Positions 8,900-17,539 of a DNA stretch of 64,000 nucleotides are shown one piece after another; within the stretch, counting starts at the first letter, position 1, and each line of letters opens with the position of its first letter. The notes below the pieces were generated by a model that had not been told where the DNA came from, did not search any database, and worked only from the letters and a program-made list of their open reading frames with translations. The position numbers and the translations under genes are program-made. Source of the stretch: Mycobacterium sp. URHD0025 (GTDB lineage Bacteria; Actinomycetota; Actinomycetes; Mycobacteriales; Mycobacteriaceae); assembly GCF_000426065.1 (NCBI RefSeq), contig NZ_AUEQ01000006.1:582366-646365 (forward strand), written 5' to 3'.

Positions 8900-9786
8900 C
8901 TGAGGATGCGGCCCGCCCGCTCGTTGTGGTGACGGTGACGTACTCGCCGGGTCCGCACCTTGACCGTTTCCTGGCCTCACTCTCGTTGGCCACCGATCGG
9001 CCGGTGAAGGTCATCATGGCGGACAACGGCTCGACCGACGGCGCGCCCGAACAGGCCGAAAAACGCTATCCGAACGTCCAGCTGCTGCGTACCGGCGGCA
9101 ATCTGGGTTACGGCACCGCGGTCAACCGCGGCGCGGCCCGGATATCCGACGGTGACTGCGCGGAATTTTTCATCATCGCCAACCCCGACGTGCAGTGGGG
9201 ACCCCATTCGATCGACATGCTGCTCGACGCCGCGCAGCGGTGGCCTCAAGCCGGGGCATTCGGACCGCTGGTCCACGATCCGGACGGATCGGTGTATCCG
9301 TCGGCGCGCCACCAGCCGAGTCTCATCCGCGGCGGGATGCACGCCGTCGTCGGCCCGTTCTGGAAGTCGAATCCGTGGACCGCGGCCTACCGCCAGGACC
9401 GCCAGGAGCCCAGCGAGCGCGAGGTCGGCTGGCTGTCCGGGGCATGCCTGCTGATGCGCCGGGCCGCCTTCGACGCCGTCGGCGGGTTCGACGAGCGCTA
9501 CTTCATGTATATGGAAGACGTCGACCTCGGTGACCGGATCGTCCGGGCCGGCTGGCAGAACGTCTACGTGCCCTCGGCGGAGGTGCTGCACCACAAGGGC
9601 CACTCCACCGGCCGTGACCCGGCACGCAACTTGGCCGCCCATCACCGCAGTACCTACACTTTTCTGGCTGATCGATACCCGGCGCCCTGGCAGGCGCCGT
9701 TACGGTGGACGATTCGGGGCGCGCTGGCAGCACGTGCGGGCCTGGTGGTCGGTAGTTCTCGACGTAAACAGGCGAAAGGGCACTGA
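8896..9786 (+). CDS. wbbL: Rhamnosyltransferase WbbL (arabinogalactan linker)
   Basis: GT2-family glycosyltransferase, 296 residues, adding L-rhamnose from dTDP-rhamnose to decaprenyl-diphospho-N-acetylglucosamine to build the linker between peptidoglycan and arabinogalactan. Motifs include VVTVTYSP at the N-terminus, ADNGSTDGA near residue 41, IANPDVQ near 93 and YMEDVDLGDR near 203. The GTG start overlaps rmlD by 4 bp. It acts on the cytoplasmic face of the membrane. The linker role is inferred from synteny with Rv3265c and pairing with rmlD. Confidence 0.92.
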   Translation: MTEDAARPLVVVTVTYSPGPHLDRFLASLSLATDRPVKVIMADNGSTDGAPEQAEKRYPNVQLLRTGGNLGYGTAVNRGAARISDGDCAEFFIIANPDVQWGPHSIDMLLDAAQRWPQAGAFGPLVHDPDGSVYPSARHQPSLIRGGMHAVVGPFWKSNPWTAAYRQDRQEPSEREVGWLSGACLLMRRAAFDAVGGFDERYFMYMEDVDLGDRIVRAGWQNVYVPSAEVLHHKGHSTGRDPARNLAAHHRSTYTFLADRYPAPWQAPLRWTIRGALAARAGLVVGSSRRKQAKGH

Positions 9787-9787
9787 C

Positions 9788-10867
9788 GTGATCAATCCCG
9801 CGGAGGTGGACGCTGTCGTCCTCGTCGGTGGACGAGGCACCCGGCTCAGGCCGCTGACCCTCTCGGCGCCCAAGCCGATGCTGCCGACGGCCGGCGTGCC
9901 GTTCCTCACCCACCTGCTGGCGCGGATCGCCGAGGCCGGTATCAAGCATGTGGTGATGGGGACCTCGTACAAGGCCGAGGTGTTCTCCGAAGCGTTCGGC
10001 AACGGCTCCGACCTCGGGCTCGAGATCGAATACGTCACCGAGACCGAGGCACTCGGCACCGGTGGCGCCATCGCCAACGTGGCAGACAAGCTGCGCTACG
10101 ACACGGTCATGGTGTTCAACGGTGACGTGTTGTCGGCCGCCGACCTCGGCGCGGTGCTGGAGTCGCATGACACCCATCAGGCCGACGTCACACTGCATCT
10201 GGTTCGGGTGAGCGATCCGCGCGCGTTCGGCTGCGTGCCCACCGATGCCGACGGGTTCGTGACCGCGTTCCTGGAGAAGACGCAGGATCCACCGACCGAT
10301 CAGATCAATGCCGGCTGCTATGTGTTCAACCGCAAGGTGATCGACGAGATCCCGCGCGGCCGGGCCCTGTCGGTCGAGCGCGAGGTCTTCCCCGAGGTGC
10401 TCTCCCGCGGACTCAAGATGTGCGGATATGTCGACGCCTCGTACTGGCGGGACATGGGCACGCCGGACGATTTCGTGCGTGGATCCGCCGACCTGGTCCG
10501 GGGTATCGCACCGTCACCGGCACTCAACGGCCAGCGCGGCGAATCGCTGGTGCACGAGGGAGCGGCCGTCGCTCCCGGCGCCTTGCTGATCGGCGGCACC
10601 GTGGTGGGCCGCGGAGCCGAGATCGGTGCGGGCGCACGGCTCGACGGCGCGGTGATCTTCGACGGCGTTCGCGTGGAAGCCGGTGCGGTCATTGAACGTT
10701 CGATCATCGGCTTCGGTGCCAGGATCGGTCCGCGGGCGCTGATCCGCGACGGCGTGATCGGCGATGGGGCCGATATCGGTGCGCGCTGCGAACTGTTGCG
10801 CGGTGCCAGGGTGTGGCCGGGGGTCAACATCCCCGACGGCGGTATCCGGTACTCGACCGACGTGTGA
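9788..10867 (+). CDS. Mannose-1-phosphate guanylyltransferase (GDP-mannose pyrophosphorylase)
   Basis: Nucleotidyltransferase with an N-terminal NTP-transferase domain (VLVGGRGTRLRPLT near residue 10, KPMLPTAG, FNGDVLS near 110) and a C-terminal left-handed beta-helix of hexapeptide repeats (about 240-350). At 359 residues it has the length of M. tuberculosis Rv3264c (there called ManB or MrsA). The start is the GTG 2 bp after the wbbL stop; the longer reading frame lies inside wbbL. It makes GDP-mannose for LAM, PIMs and mannosylated proteins. Confidence 0.92.
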   Translation: MINPAEVDAVVLVGGRGTRLRPLTLSAPKPMLPTAGVPFLTHLLARIAEAGIKHVVMGTSYKAEVFSEAFGNGSDLGLEIEYVTETEALGTGGAIANVADKLRYDTVMVFNGDVLSAADLGAVLESHDTHQADVTLHLVRVSDPRAFGCVPTDADGFVTAFLEKTQDPPTDQINAGCYVFNRKVIDEIPRGRALSVEREVFPEVLSRGLKMCGYVDASYWRDMGTPDDFVRGSADLVRGIAPSPALNGQRGESLVHEGAAVAPGALLIGGTVVGRGAEIGAGARLDGAVIFDGVRVEAGAVIERSIIGFGARIGPRALIRDGVIGDGADIGARCELLRGARVWPGVNIPDGGIRYSTDV

Positions 10868-10976
10868 GCCGCGCCGGAATCACGCTTCTGGCGAGTCGGT
10901 GAGTGCTAACGGTGCAGGTCCGACTCGGAGGGCGAGTATTCGGCGCCTGAGCTGAATGTCCCTAGCGGATGCAGCC

Positions 10977-10994
10977 TGAGTAGTGCACTACTCA
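10977..10994. promoter_or_regulatory. Perfect 18-bp palindrome upstream of the DUF732 gene
   Basis: TGAGTAGTGCACTACTCA is identical to its reverse complement over all 18 bases. It lies 88 bp before the DUF732 start, in the 214-bp gap after the GDP-mannose pyrophosphorylase gene, and about 37 bp upstream of a possible -35 box. A perfect continuous palindrome of this size is typical of a dimeric repressor or activator site. No regulator is encoded next to it. Confidence 0.55.
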
Positions 10995-11031
10995 ATCTGA
11001 CGTCGGGTCGCCGTCTGACGAAAAAGCGGGT

Positions 11032-11058
11032 TTGCCGGACCTCTGTAGCGCCTACGAT
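11032..11058 (+). promoter_or_regulatory. Candidate promoter of the DUF732 gene
   Basis: TTGCCG (11032-11037) and TACGAT (11053-11058) are separated by 15 nt, slightly shorter than ideal. The -10 lies 23 nt before the ATG, and the strong GGGGGAGGGG Shine-Dalgarno is in the resulting short leader. Confidence 0.4.
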
Positions 11059-11081
11059 TCGATGGACGAGGGGGAGGGGTC

Positions 11082-11438
11082 ATGCTCATGGGGTGGCATA
11101 TGGTGCGAGGCGCGGTCCGGCGTAAAGCGGCGGCGCCGATCGGGGCGGTATTGGTGGTCGGAGCGGTTTTGGGTGCCACCGCACCGCAGGCGGCGGCTTG
11201 GCCGATTCCGTTGACCGCGCAGGACACCAACTATCTCAAAGCCACGCGCGGCGTATTTCCCGGCGATGACGACCAGTTGCTGCTGGTGGGCCGTGAGATG
11301 TGCCGGCTGCTCTACACCGGCACACCCGCACAGGCGGTGATCGACCAGATGGCAGGCCAGTACGCGGCCACACCGGATCAGGCCTCGGTTGCGTTGCGCG
11401 CGGCCCGTCGGGCTTACTGCACTCAGGCCCCCGGTTAG
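11082..11438 (+). CDS. Secreted DUF732 domain protein
   Basis: A 118-residue protein with a signal peptide (positively charged start, hydrophobic core GAVLVVGAVLGA at about residues 21-32, probable cleavage after AAA near residue 39). The mature part carries the mycobacterial DUF732 pattern: FPGDDDQLLLVGREMCRLL near 60-78 and a C-terminal cysteine (RRAYCTQ) that could pair with it. The start at 11082 was chosen for its strong Shine-Dalgarno; ATGs at 11088 and 11100 are alternatives. DUF732 function is unknown. It converges on the Nudix gene with a 4-bp overlap. Confidence 0.85.
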   Translation: MLMGWHMVRGAVRRKAAAPIGAVLVVGAVLGATAPQAAAWPIPLTAQDTNYLKATRGVFPGDDDQLLLVGREMCRLLYTGTPAQAVIDQMAGQYAATPDQASVALRAARRAYCTQAPG

Positions 11439-11983
11439 ACGCTTCGCGGTACGGTGGCGGCCAATTGGGTCAGCCCGAAGTCGGTGCCCTCCGGCAGTGT
11501 ATCGAGTGGCCACCAGCGCAGATCCAAAGATTCGTCGCTGCAGGCGATTTCGGCGCTCGCCGGGGCCCGCACCACGAACTGCATATCGAGGTGACGCGTC
11601 GGCACACCCAGTGAGCATGTCACCGGATGCACGTGCAGCGCGGCCAGATCGGGATCGATGGTCAGTCCGGCGATGCCGGACTCCTCGGTGGCCTCGCGCA
11701 GTGCGGCGGCGCGGATGTCGGAATCCGTTTCCTCACAATGCCCGCCCAGTTGCAGCCAGCGTCCGAAGCGGGGATGCAGCGTGAGCAACGTCCGGGTTCC
11801 GGTGTGGTCGACGACGAGGGCCGAGGCGGTGATGTGGCCGGGCACGCATGCCCGCAGGCAGGCATCGGGACGGGCGGCCAGGAACGACAACACCGCATGC
11901 CGCAACGTGTCCTGACCCGGATCGCTTGTCTGCCAATGCGTCAGCACCTCGACGGCCGAGGCATGAAGACTCTCGGCGCTCAC
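11435..11983 (-). CDS. Nudix hydrolase coupled to fbiB
   Basis: A 182-residue Nudix protein. The box [24 protein letters not shown] (residue about 89 onward) keeps the catalytic REATEESG part, but the first conserved glutamate is replaced and one residue is inserted, as in a common actinobacterial subgroup. The GTG start at 11983 overlaps the fbiB TGA (GTGA), so it is translationally coupled to F420 biosynthesis. The longer frame upstream runs inside fbiB. The substrate is unknown: nucleotide clean-up or hydrolysis of an F420 precursor diphosphate are both only ideas. Confidence 0.87.
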   Translation of the reverse strand: MSAESLHASAVEVLTHWQTSDPGQDTLRHAVLSFLAARPDACLRACVPGHITASALVVDHTGTRTLLTLHPRFGRWLQLGGHCEETDSDIRAAALREATEESGIAGLTIDPDLAALHVHPVTCSLGVPTRHLDMQFVVRAPASAEIACSDESLDLRWWPLDTLPEGTDFGLTQLAATVPRSV

Positions 11984-13335
11984 TTCACGACCAGCAGGCC
12001 GTCGGTGGTGACGGGTTCGCGAGGAGGCTGCGGATCGGCGGGGTGGCCGATCGCGATGGCGCCCAATGGCTCCCAGTCGGCCGGCAGACCGAGCTCGGTG
12101 CGCACCAGATCGCCGGCGAAGATCGTCGAGCCGATCCAGCAACTGCCGACCTCGCGCACCGCCAGCGCCACCAGCAGGGCTTGGACCGCCGCGCCCACGG
12201 CGACGGTGAACATGGTGTGCTCGGCCTGGGTCCGAGCCGGGTCGGGATAGCTGTGGGCGCCGTCGGGAACCATGAAGGGAATCACCAGTTCCGGAGCATC
12301 GTAAAGGATCTGGCCACGGTTCAGGCGCCGTTCGACGGACTCCGGATCGCGCCCGTCCCCGGTGAGATCGGCACGCCACTTGTCCTTCATCTGGTCCAAC
12401 AGCCGCGTGCGGGTGGCACTGTCCTGCACCCAGACGAAGCGCACCGGGCGGGTGTGATGTGGTGCGGGCGCCGTGAGCGCCTCGCCGACGGCGGCTTCGA
12501 TGAGTGCGTGATCGACCGGTTCATCGGAGAACCTGCGCACCGAGCGACGCAGCAGCTGGGCTTGGCTGCGCCCCATCTGGATTGCCTCGGCCGTGCCGAG
12601 CCAGAACAGATCGTCCTCGCCGGCGCGCAACAGCGTTCGCGCGTTCGATCCGTCGTCGGCCGGTTCGAGACCGCGTACCACCGCGACCGGAATCGCGGTG
12701 AGCTTGCCCTTCACCAAATCGGCTGCGGCAGCGATCTCATCGGCCACAGCCACCTCGGTGACCAGCAGTTCGTTACCGTGCCGGTCGCGCGCACCCGCGT
12801 AACCGTGCAGCACGGTGAGCCCGGCGGCGCCGATGGCGAAATCGGCCTGGCCGTTGCGCCAGGCGCGACCCATGGTGTCGGTGATCACGACGGCCACGGT
12901 GACGCCGAGTCGCTCACGCAGGCCGTCGCGCAGCGCCTGCGCGCTGCCGTCGGGATCCACGGGCAGCAGGGCCAATTCGTTCGAGTCGACGTTGGAGCCG
13001 TCGACTCCGGCGGCGGCCTGGACCAGTCCGATGGCGTTCTCGGTGATCAGAGTCCGGCCCTTGCGTGCCAGCACGCGGACCGCCTCGGCGTCGATGAGCT
13101 TACGCCGCAGGGTGTCCCGCTCCTCCGGATCCGAAGGCGCGGTGACGATGCGGCCCTCGCACTTGGACACGATCTTGCTGGTGATCACCAGCACGTCCCC
13201 GTCCCGCAGCCACGGCGCCGCGTCGGCGAGGGCTGCGGCCAGATCATCACCCGGACGGAACTCGGGAAGTCCGGGCACCGGCAGAATCTCTACTTTGCCG
13301 GCAGATCCGTGCTCGGTGTTCGCTTCCGCGGTCAC
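11980..13335 (-). CDS. fbiB: Coenzyme F420 biosynthesis protein FbiB
   Basis: Bifunctional enzyme of 451 residues: an N-terminal F420:gamma-glutamyl ligase (CofE-like, about residues 10-245; [25 protein letters not shown]) and a C-terminal FMN-binding nitroreductase-like domain (about 260-450; [13 protein letters not shown]). It reduces dehydro-F420-0 and adds the glutamate tail. The GTG start at 13335 overlaps the fbiA stop by 4 bp and gives the length of M. tuberculosis FbiB (Rv3262); earlier in-frame starts lie inside fbiA. Confidence 0.95.
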   Translation of the reverse strand: MTAEANTEHGSAGKVEILPVPGLPEFRPGDDLAAALADAAPWLRDGDVLVITSKIVSKCEGRIVTAPSDPEERDTLRRKLIDAEAVRVLARKGRTLITENAIGLVQAAAGVDGSNVDSNELALLPVDPDGSAQALRDGLRERLGVTVAVVITDTMGRAWRNGQADFAIGAAGLTVLHGYAGARDRHGNELLVTEVAVADEIAAAADLVKGKLTAIPVAVVRGLEPADDGSNARTLLRAGEDDLFWLGTAEAIQMGRSQAQLLRRSVRRFSDEPVDHALIEAAVGEALTAPAPHHTRPVRFVWVQDSATRTRLLDQMKDKWRADLTGDGRDPESVERRLNRGQILYDAPELVIPFMVPDGAHSYPDPARTQAEHTMFTVAVGAAVQALLVALAVREVGSCWIGSTIFAGDLVRTELGLPADWEPLGAIAIGHPADPQPPREPVTTDGLLVVK

Positions 13336-14315
13336 AGCGCGATGCCTGCCACGTCCAGGCCTGCCCGCACCATCTCGGCGGTGGTCGCCGGGTCTGTCAT
13401 CAGCAGCGGTACCGCGCGCACCCGCACACCCTCGATCTCGGCGTGATCGCCCTCGTGTACCAGCCATCCGTCCAGGATGCCGGTGTCCGACCGGGCGCCG
13501 AAGTGTTGACCCACGGCCTCTGAGGTGGACTCGACGCCGATGATGGAGAGGCACTGATCTGCCATGCCGCGCAACGGCTTTCCGTCGATGATGGGGGAGT
13601 AGCCGATCACGGGCGCCTTGGTCGAACGTAGCGCGCCGCGGATGCCGGGGATCTGCAGGATCGGTCCGATGCTCACGACGGGATTCGACGGTGCCAGCAA
13701 CACCACGTCCGCATCGGCGATCGCCTCGGTGACGCCCGGTGCGGCCGTTGCCTGTTCCGCACCGACGAACGCAAAGCTGTGTGAGGGCACCTGCGCGCGG
13801 TAGCGCACCCACCACTCCTGGAAGTGGATGGCCCGTTTCTCGCCGTCTTCGGGGTCGGTGATGACCACGTGGGTCTCGCTGCGGTCGTCGGTGACCGGCA
13901 ACAGCCGCGCGCCGGGTGACCAGCGCTTACCCAGTGCCTCGGTGACCTGCGACAGCGGATAGCCGGCGCGCAGCATCTGGGTGCGGACCAGATGGGTGGC
14001 CAGGTCCCGGTCACCCAGGCCGAACCAGTCGGGTTGCACGCCGTACGCGGCAAGCTCTTCCTTGGCGTGCCAGGTTTCGTCCCGGTGACCCCAGCCGCGC
14101 TCGGGATCGATACCGCCGCCCAGGGTGTACATGCAGGTGTCGAGGTCCGGACAGATCCGTACGCCGTGCATCCACGCATCGTCACCGACGTTCACGATCG
14201 CTGTGAGTTCGTGCTTGCTGTCGCTCTCGGCGAACTGGCCGAGACCCAGTAGATGCTGTACCCCCAGCAAAAACCGGGCGCCTCCGACGCCGCCGACCAG
14301 AACGGTGATCTTCAC
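13332..14315 (-). CDS. fbiA: F420 biosynthesis phosphotransferase FbiA
   Basis: CofD/FbiA family enzyme, about 327 residues, joining Fo to the phosphoenolpyruvate-derived moiety of EPPG to form dehydro-F420-0. The N-terminal [16 protein letters not shown] binds the nucleotide part. The GTG at 14315 is preferred over the longer frame (14366) because the conserved protein begins VKITVLVGG and a TAGGGT -10 box lies 8 nt upstream, pointing to a nearly leaderless transcript. First gene of an fbiA-fbiB-Nudix operon. Confidence 0.93.
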   Translation of the reverse strand: MKITVLVGGVGGARFLLGVQHLLGLGQFAESDSKHELTAIVNVGDDAWMHGVRICPDLDTCMYTLGGGIDPERGWGHRDETWHAKEELAAYGVQPDWFGLGDRDLATHLVRTQMLRAGYPLSQVTEALGKRWSPGARLLPVTDDRSETHVVITDPEDGEKRAIHFQEWWVRYRAQVPSHSFAFVGAEQATAAPGVTEAIADADVVLLAPSNPVVSIGPILQIPGIRGALRSTKAPVIGYSPIIDGKPLRGMADQCLSIIGVESTSEAVGQHFGARSDTGILDGWLVHEGDHAEIEGVRVRAVPLLMTDPATTAEMVRAGLDVAGIAL

Positions 14316-14453
14316 AACGTCCGACCCTAAGCGCTGAGGGCGCGCGGATGGAAACGACGTCGTCACGGGCAGGACACGCCGATGTCGCGACGCGCCGATT
14401 TGACATTACGAGATGGTATGAATTCGCGTCCTGGCGCTTGACCCCGGCAGCTA

Positions 14454-14579
14454 ACACGTGTGTAATCACAGATGTGTCATTTCCCGGTTGGTGACTGATT
14501 CCGGTGTCGCAGACCGAGATTCGATCATTTGTTCGAATGGGGTGACCGCACATCGCAATAGTGGGGCTCCACTTAGGAT
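14454..14579 (+). promoter_or_regulatory. whiB2 upstream region with short palindromes and a -10-like box
   Basis: The 294-bp gap between divergent fbiA and whiB2 holds ACACGTGT (14454-14461), the inverted repeat TGTG-TAAT-CACA (14459-14470) and TAGGAT (14574-14579) about 31 nt before the whiB2 ATG. The repeat resembles half of a CRP/Cmr site but the spacing is shorter than TGTGA-N6-TCACA. Functional assignment is weak. Confidence 0.3.
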
Positions 14580-14609
14580 CTACGAGACCGAGTGAGGAGG
14601 CGGGGGATA

Positions 14610-15014
14610 ATGTCTTATGAGAGCGGCGATTTCGATCGTGTGGTCCGGTTCGACAACCGGCTACTCGGCTCGGTAGACAACGCACCGCACATCAGTACGG
14701 CACCGACACCGCTGGGGGAGACCGGACGTCCCCAACTGAGTCTGGTTCCTGTGAGTTCGGTTCCCGAACTCAGTGATGTTGATCCGGAAAGCGAAGACGA
14801 CCAATGGCAGGAACGTGCGCTGTGCGCACAGACCGACCCGGAGGCGTTCTTCCCGGAGAAGGGCGGGTCTACCCGCGAGGCCAAGCGCATCTGCCAGGGA
14901 TGCGAAGTGAAGGATGCGTGCCTGGATTACGCGCTCGCACACGATGAACGCTTCGGTATTTGGGGAGGGCTGTCCGAGCGGGAGCGTCGCCGGCTCAAAC
15001 GCGGCATCATCTGA
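14610..15014 (+). CDS. whiB2: WhiB-family regulator WhiB2 (WhmD)
   Basis: A 134-residue WhiB protein. The four iron-sulfur cysteines are at about C72, C95, C98 and C104 (C-x22-C-x2-C-x5-C), followed by the GIWGG turn near 116-120 and a basic DNA-binding tail RERRRLKRG. The N-terminal 65 residues are the extension typical of WhiB2/WhmD, essential for septation and division in M. smegmatis. The ATG at 14610 follows GAGGAGGCGGGGG; a GTG at 14592 is less likely. Synteny with Rv3260c supports the name. Confidence 0.94.
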   Translation: MSYESGDFDRVVRFDNRLLGSVDNAPHISTAPTPLGETGRPQLSLVPVSSVPELSDVDPESEDDQWQERALCAQTDPEAFFPEKGGSTREAKRICQGCEVKDACLDYALAHDERFGIWGGLSERERRRLKRGII

Positions 15015-15039
15015 CGCTCTTCTCGGTAGAGCGCTTCTT
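15015..15039. terminator. Possible terminator between whiB2 and the zincin-like gene
   Basis: CGCTCT and AGAGCG form a 6-bp stem around a 7-nt loop, followed by CTTCTTC. It lies directly after the whiB2 stop and before the convergent gene end. The stem is short and the U tract poor, so confidence is limited. Confidence 0.35.
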
Positions 15040-15060
15040 CACACGGTGCGGCGCTCGACG

Positions 15061-15525
15061 TCAGTCGTCGTCGATCGTCGGATCGATGACTGACGGTTCA
15101 ACTCCCAGATAGGTGGCCACCTGTGCCACCAGGATTTCATGCAGCAAGTCGGCTAGCTCATCGGATCCTTTGACCCGGCGCTCGATGGGCTTGCGGAACA
15201 AGACAATTCGAGCCCGGGTCGAATTTCCTCTGACGTCGACCCCAGCAGGTATCAGCCGCGCCAGTGCGATCGGCCCGTCGGCGATGACCTCGGGCGGCCA
15301 TTGCACACTGTCCGGATCTTTCGGAGACATCCGCGGAATCTCGTCGACCGCGACGTCCAGTTCTCCCAGCCGCGACGCCCACCGCCGCTCGATCGGCTCG
15401 TAGGCCTCCAGTACTGCCATGTCGAACCGCTCGGCCCGGCTGCGCCAGCCCGGAACCGAGCGCGGAAGCAGCGGACCGCGCATATCGCGACCGCGACGCG
15501 ATCGCCATTGGTTGCGCTGGGCCAC
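15061..15525 (-). CDS. Zincin-like metallopeptidase family protein lacking HExxH
   Basis: A 154-residue protein of the minimal metallopeptidase (DUF1025-like) family, orthologue of Rv3259. Near residue 128 it has LLHEILVAQVATYLGV: the first H-E pair remains, but the third ligand of HExxH is valine and the following glycine spacing is longer, so zinc peptidase activity is doubtful. The GTG at 15525 is preferred because TACGAT ends 7 nt upstream, a leaderless arrangement; an ATG at 15483 is an alternative. Divergent from the DUF3499 gene. Its biological role is unknown. Confidence 0.8.
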   Translation of the reverse strand: MAQRNQWRSRRGRDMRGPLLPRSVPGWRSRAERFDMAVLEAYEPIERRWASRLGELDVAVDEIPRMSPKDPDSVQWPPEVIADGPIALARLIPAGVDVRGNSTRARIVLFRKPIERRVKGSDELADLLHEILVAQVATYLGVEPSVIDPTIDDD

Positions 15526-15532
15526 GGCGATG

Positions 15533-15607
15533 ATCGTAACGGTTCGGGATCGGGGGCCCGACGGCTGCGCGTGTCCGGCCACGCACAGCGATCGTCCAAA
15601 GTAATCT
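15533..15607. promoter_or_regulatory. Divergent leaderless promoters (zincin-like gene / DUF3499 gene)
   Basis: On the minus strand TACGAT (15538-15533) ends 7 nt before the GTG of the zincin-like gene; on the plus strand TAATCT (15602-15607) ends 7 nt before the GTG of the DUF3499 gene. Both fit SigA -10 boxes of leaderless mRNAs and support the two chosen starts. Confidence 0.55.
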
Positions 15608-15614
15608 CTGGAGC

Positions 15615-16034
15615 GTGAATGCTCCCCGTCGCTGCTGCCGGCCCGGGTGCCCGCACTATGCCGTGGCGACGCTGACTTTTGTCTACTCCGACTCCACAGC
15701 GGTAGTCGGACCACTGGCCACGGTGTCCGAGCCCCATTCCTGGGATTTGTGTGTCGGCCATGCCGGCCGTATCACGGCGCCGCGAGGCTGGGAGTTGGTT
15801 CGCCATGCCGGTCCGCTGCCGACCCACCCCGATGAGGACGATCTGGTGGCGCTGGCCGACGCGGTCCGCGAGGGCCAGTCCGGTGCCGTCCCACGTGGCG
15901 GGGTGGTGGCCGGATTCTCCGATCCGTCCACCGGCGTGAGCACCAGCGCGGTCATGGCACCGACGGCGCGTCCGGCCGAGACCAACGGCCGGCGTCGCGG
16001 GCACCTGCGGGTGTTGCCGGACCCCGACAACTAG
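15615..16034 (+). CDS. DUF3499 family protein
   Basis: A 139-residue actinobacterial protein (Rv3258c orthologue). The N-terminus has CCRPGC and a later cysteine/histidine pair LCVGHAGR (about residues 46-53), an arrangement that could bind zinc. The C-terminal third is low-complexity and basic. The GTG start directly follows a -10 box with 7 nt spacing. It lies between whiB2 and the phosphomannomutase gene, as in M. tuberculosis. No function is established. Confidence 0.85.
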   Translation: MNAPRRCCRPGCPHYAVATLTFVYSDSTAVVGPLATVSEPHSWDLCVGHAGRITAPRGWELVRHAGPLPTHPDEDDLVALADAVREGQSGAVPRGGVVAGFSDPSTGVSTSAVMAPTARPAETNGRRRGHLRVLPDPDN

Positions 16035-16112
16035 CGCGGACTAGCCCCGATTCGCCCTGACCGGACGACGACCGGCCCAAGAGTAGTGAGCGTGTCGACG
16101 CCGCCCGACGGT

Positions 16113-16118
16113 TAGGCT
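16113..16118 (+). promoter_or_regulatory. Candidate -10 box for the manB-TobH-manA operon
   Basis: TAGGCT lies about 33 nt before the manB ATG; a GAGGAG Shine-Dalgarno sits in the leader. No clear -35. Confidence 0.35.
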
Positions 16119-16150
16119 GGCGCCAACGATTCCGTTTCACGAGGAGCTAT

Positions 16151-17539
16151 ATGTCTAGGCCAGCGGCGGCTGTTCACGATGTCATCAAGGCCTATGACGT
16201 CCGGGGGCTGGTCGGCAGTCAGATCGACGAGGCGTTCGTGTCTGAGGTCGGCGGTGCATTCGCTCGTCTGGTCCGCGCCGAGGGCGCCGTACAAGTGGTG
16301 ATCGGCTACGACATGCGGGCCAGTTCCCCGACGCTGTCCTCCGCCTTCGCCGAAGGTGTCACCGCACAGGGCCTCGATGTGGTGCGAATCGGACTCGCCT
16401 CCACCGATCAGCTGTATTTCGCGTCGGGCCTGTTGGACTGCCCAGGGGCGATGTTCACCGCGAGCCACAACCCCGCCGCCTACAACGGGATCAAACTGTG
16501 CCGCGCCGGGGCCAAACCGGTCGGCAAGGACACCGGCCTCTCGATCATCTCCGACGAGGTGATCGCCGGGGTGCCGGTGTTCGACGGGCGCGCCGGTTCG
16601 GTATCCGACCGCGATGTGCTGTCCGACTACGGCAGCTTCCTCCGGTCACTCGTCGATCTCAGCGAGTTGCGTCCGCTGCGCATCGCCGTCGATGCGGGCA
16701 ATGGCATGGCCGGTCACACCACGCCCGCGGTGCTCGGGCCGATCCCGGGCGCCACCGTGTTGCCCCTGTTCTTCGAACTCGACGGCACGTTCCCCAATCA
16801 CGAGGCCAATCCGCTGAATCCGGCCAACCTCGTCGACCTGCAGGCCCACGTGCTGGCCACCGGCGCGGACATCGGTCTGGCGTTCGACGGGGACGCCGAC
16901 CGCTGCTTCGTCGTCGACGAACTCGGCCGTCCGGTGTCGCCCTCGGCGGTGACCGCACTGGTGGCCGCCCGCGAGCTCAAACGCGAGATCGGCGCCACGG
17001 TGATCCACAACCTCATCACCTCCCGCGCCGTTCCCGAATTGGTCGTCGAACGCGGCGGCACCCCCGTGCGGTCCCGCGTCGGGCACTCCTACATCAAGGG
17101 GCTGATGGCCGAGACCGGGGCCATCTTCGGCGGGGAACACTCGGCGCACTACTACTTCCGCGACTTCTGGGGCGCCGATTCCGGCATGCTCGCCGCGCTG
17201 CACGTGTTGGCCGCACTTGGTGAGCAGGACCGTCCGCTATCGGATTTCATGGCGGACTACCAGCGTTACGAGGCGTCCGGCGAGATCAACTTCACCGTCG
17301 ACGATGCCCCGGCGTGCGTCGACGCCGTGCTCAAATCCTTCGCCAGCTCGATCCAGTCCATCGATCACCTCGACGGTGTCACCGTCGATCTCGGTGACGG
17401 CAGTTGGTTCAACCTACGTACGTCCAACACCGAGCCGCTGTTGCGGCTGAACGTGGAAGCGCGTACCGCCGAGGACGTCGCCGCACTCGTCGACAGAGTT
17501 TCGGCACAGATCCGTGGGGTGAGCGAGCCGGTGCCGTGA
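16151..17539 (+). CDS. manB: Phosphomannomutase/phosphoglucomutase ManB
   Basis: Alpha-D-phosphohexomutase of 462 residues interconverting mannose-6-phosphate and mannose-1-phosphate. It has the phosphoserine loop FTASHNPAAYNG (near residue 103), the metal loop AFDGDADRCF (near 240), the sugar-binding GGEHSAH (near 323) and the phosphate-binding RTSNTEPLLR near the C-terminus. GAGGAG precedes the ATG. It feeds the GDP-mannose pyrophosphorylase at 9788. Orthologue of Rv3257c. The next gene starts in an overlapping GTGA. Confidence 0.95.
   Translation: MSRPAAAVHDVIKAYDVRGLVGSQIDEAFVSEVGGAFARLVRAEGAVQVVIGYDMRASSPTLSSAFAEGVTAQGLDVVRIGLASTDQLYFASGLLDCPGAMFTASHNPAAYNGIKLCRAGAKPVGKDTGLSIISDEVIAGVPVFDGRAGSVSDRDVLSDYGSFLRSLVDLSELRPLRIAVDAGNGMAGHTTPAVLGPIPGATVLPLFFELDGTFPNHEANPLNPANLVDLQAHVLATGADIGLAFDGDADRCFVVDELGRPVSPSAVTALVAARELKREIGATVIHNLITSRAVPELVVERGGTPVRSRVGHSYIKGLMAETGAIFGGEHSAHYYFRDFWGADSGMLAALHVLAALGEQDRPLSDFMADYQRYEASGEINFTVDDAPACVDAVLKSFASSIQSIDHLDGVTVDLGDGSWFNLRTSNTEPLLRLNVEARTAEDVAALVDRVSAQIRGVSEPVP

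Noticed and set aside
10868..11081. A small RNA gene in the gap containing the palindrome
   Set aside because: No terminator hairpin or independent promoter pair consistent with a discrete RNA; the elements fit better as control sites for the DUF732 gene.
11980..13815. A 611-codon version of fbiB
   Set aside because: The upstream part overlaps fbiA in another frame and is Arg-rich shadow sequence; GTG 13335 gives the family length.
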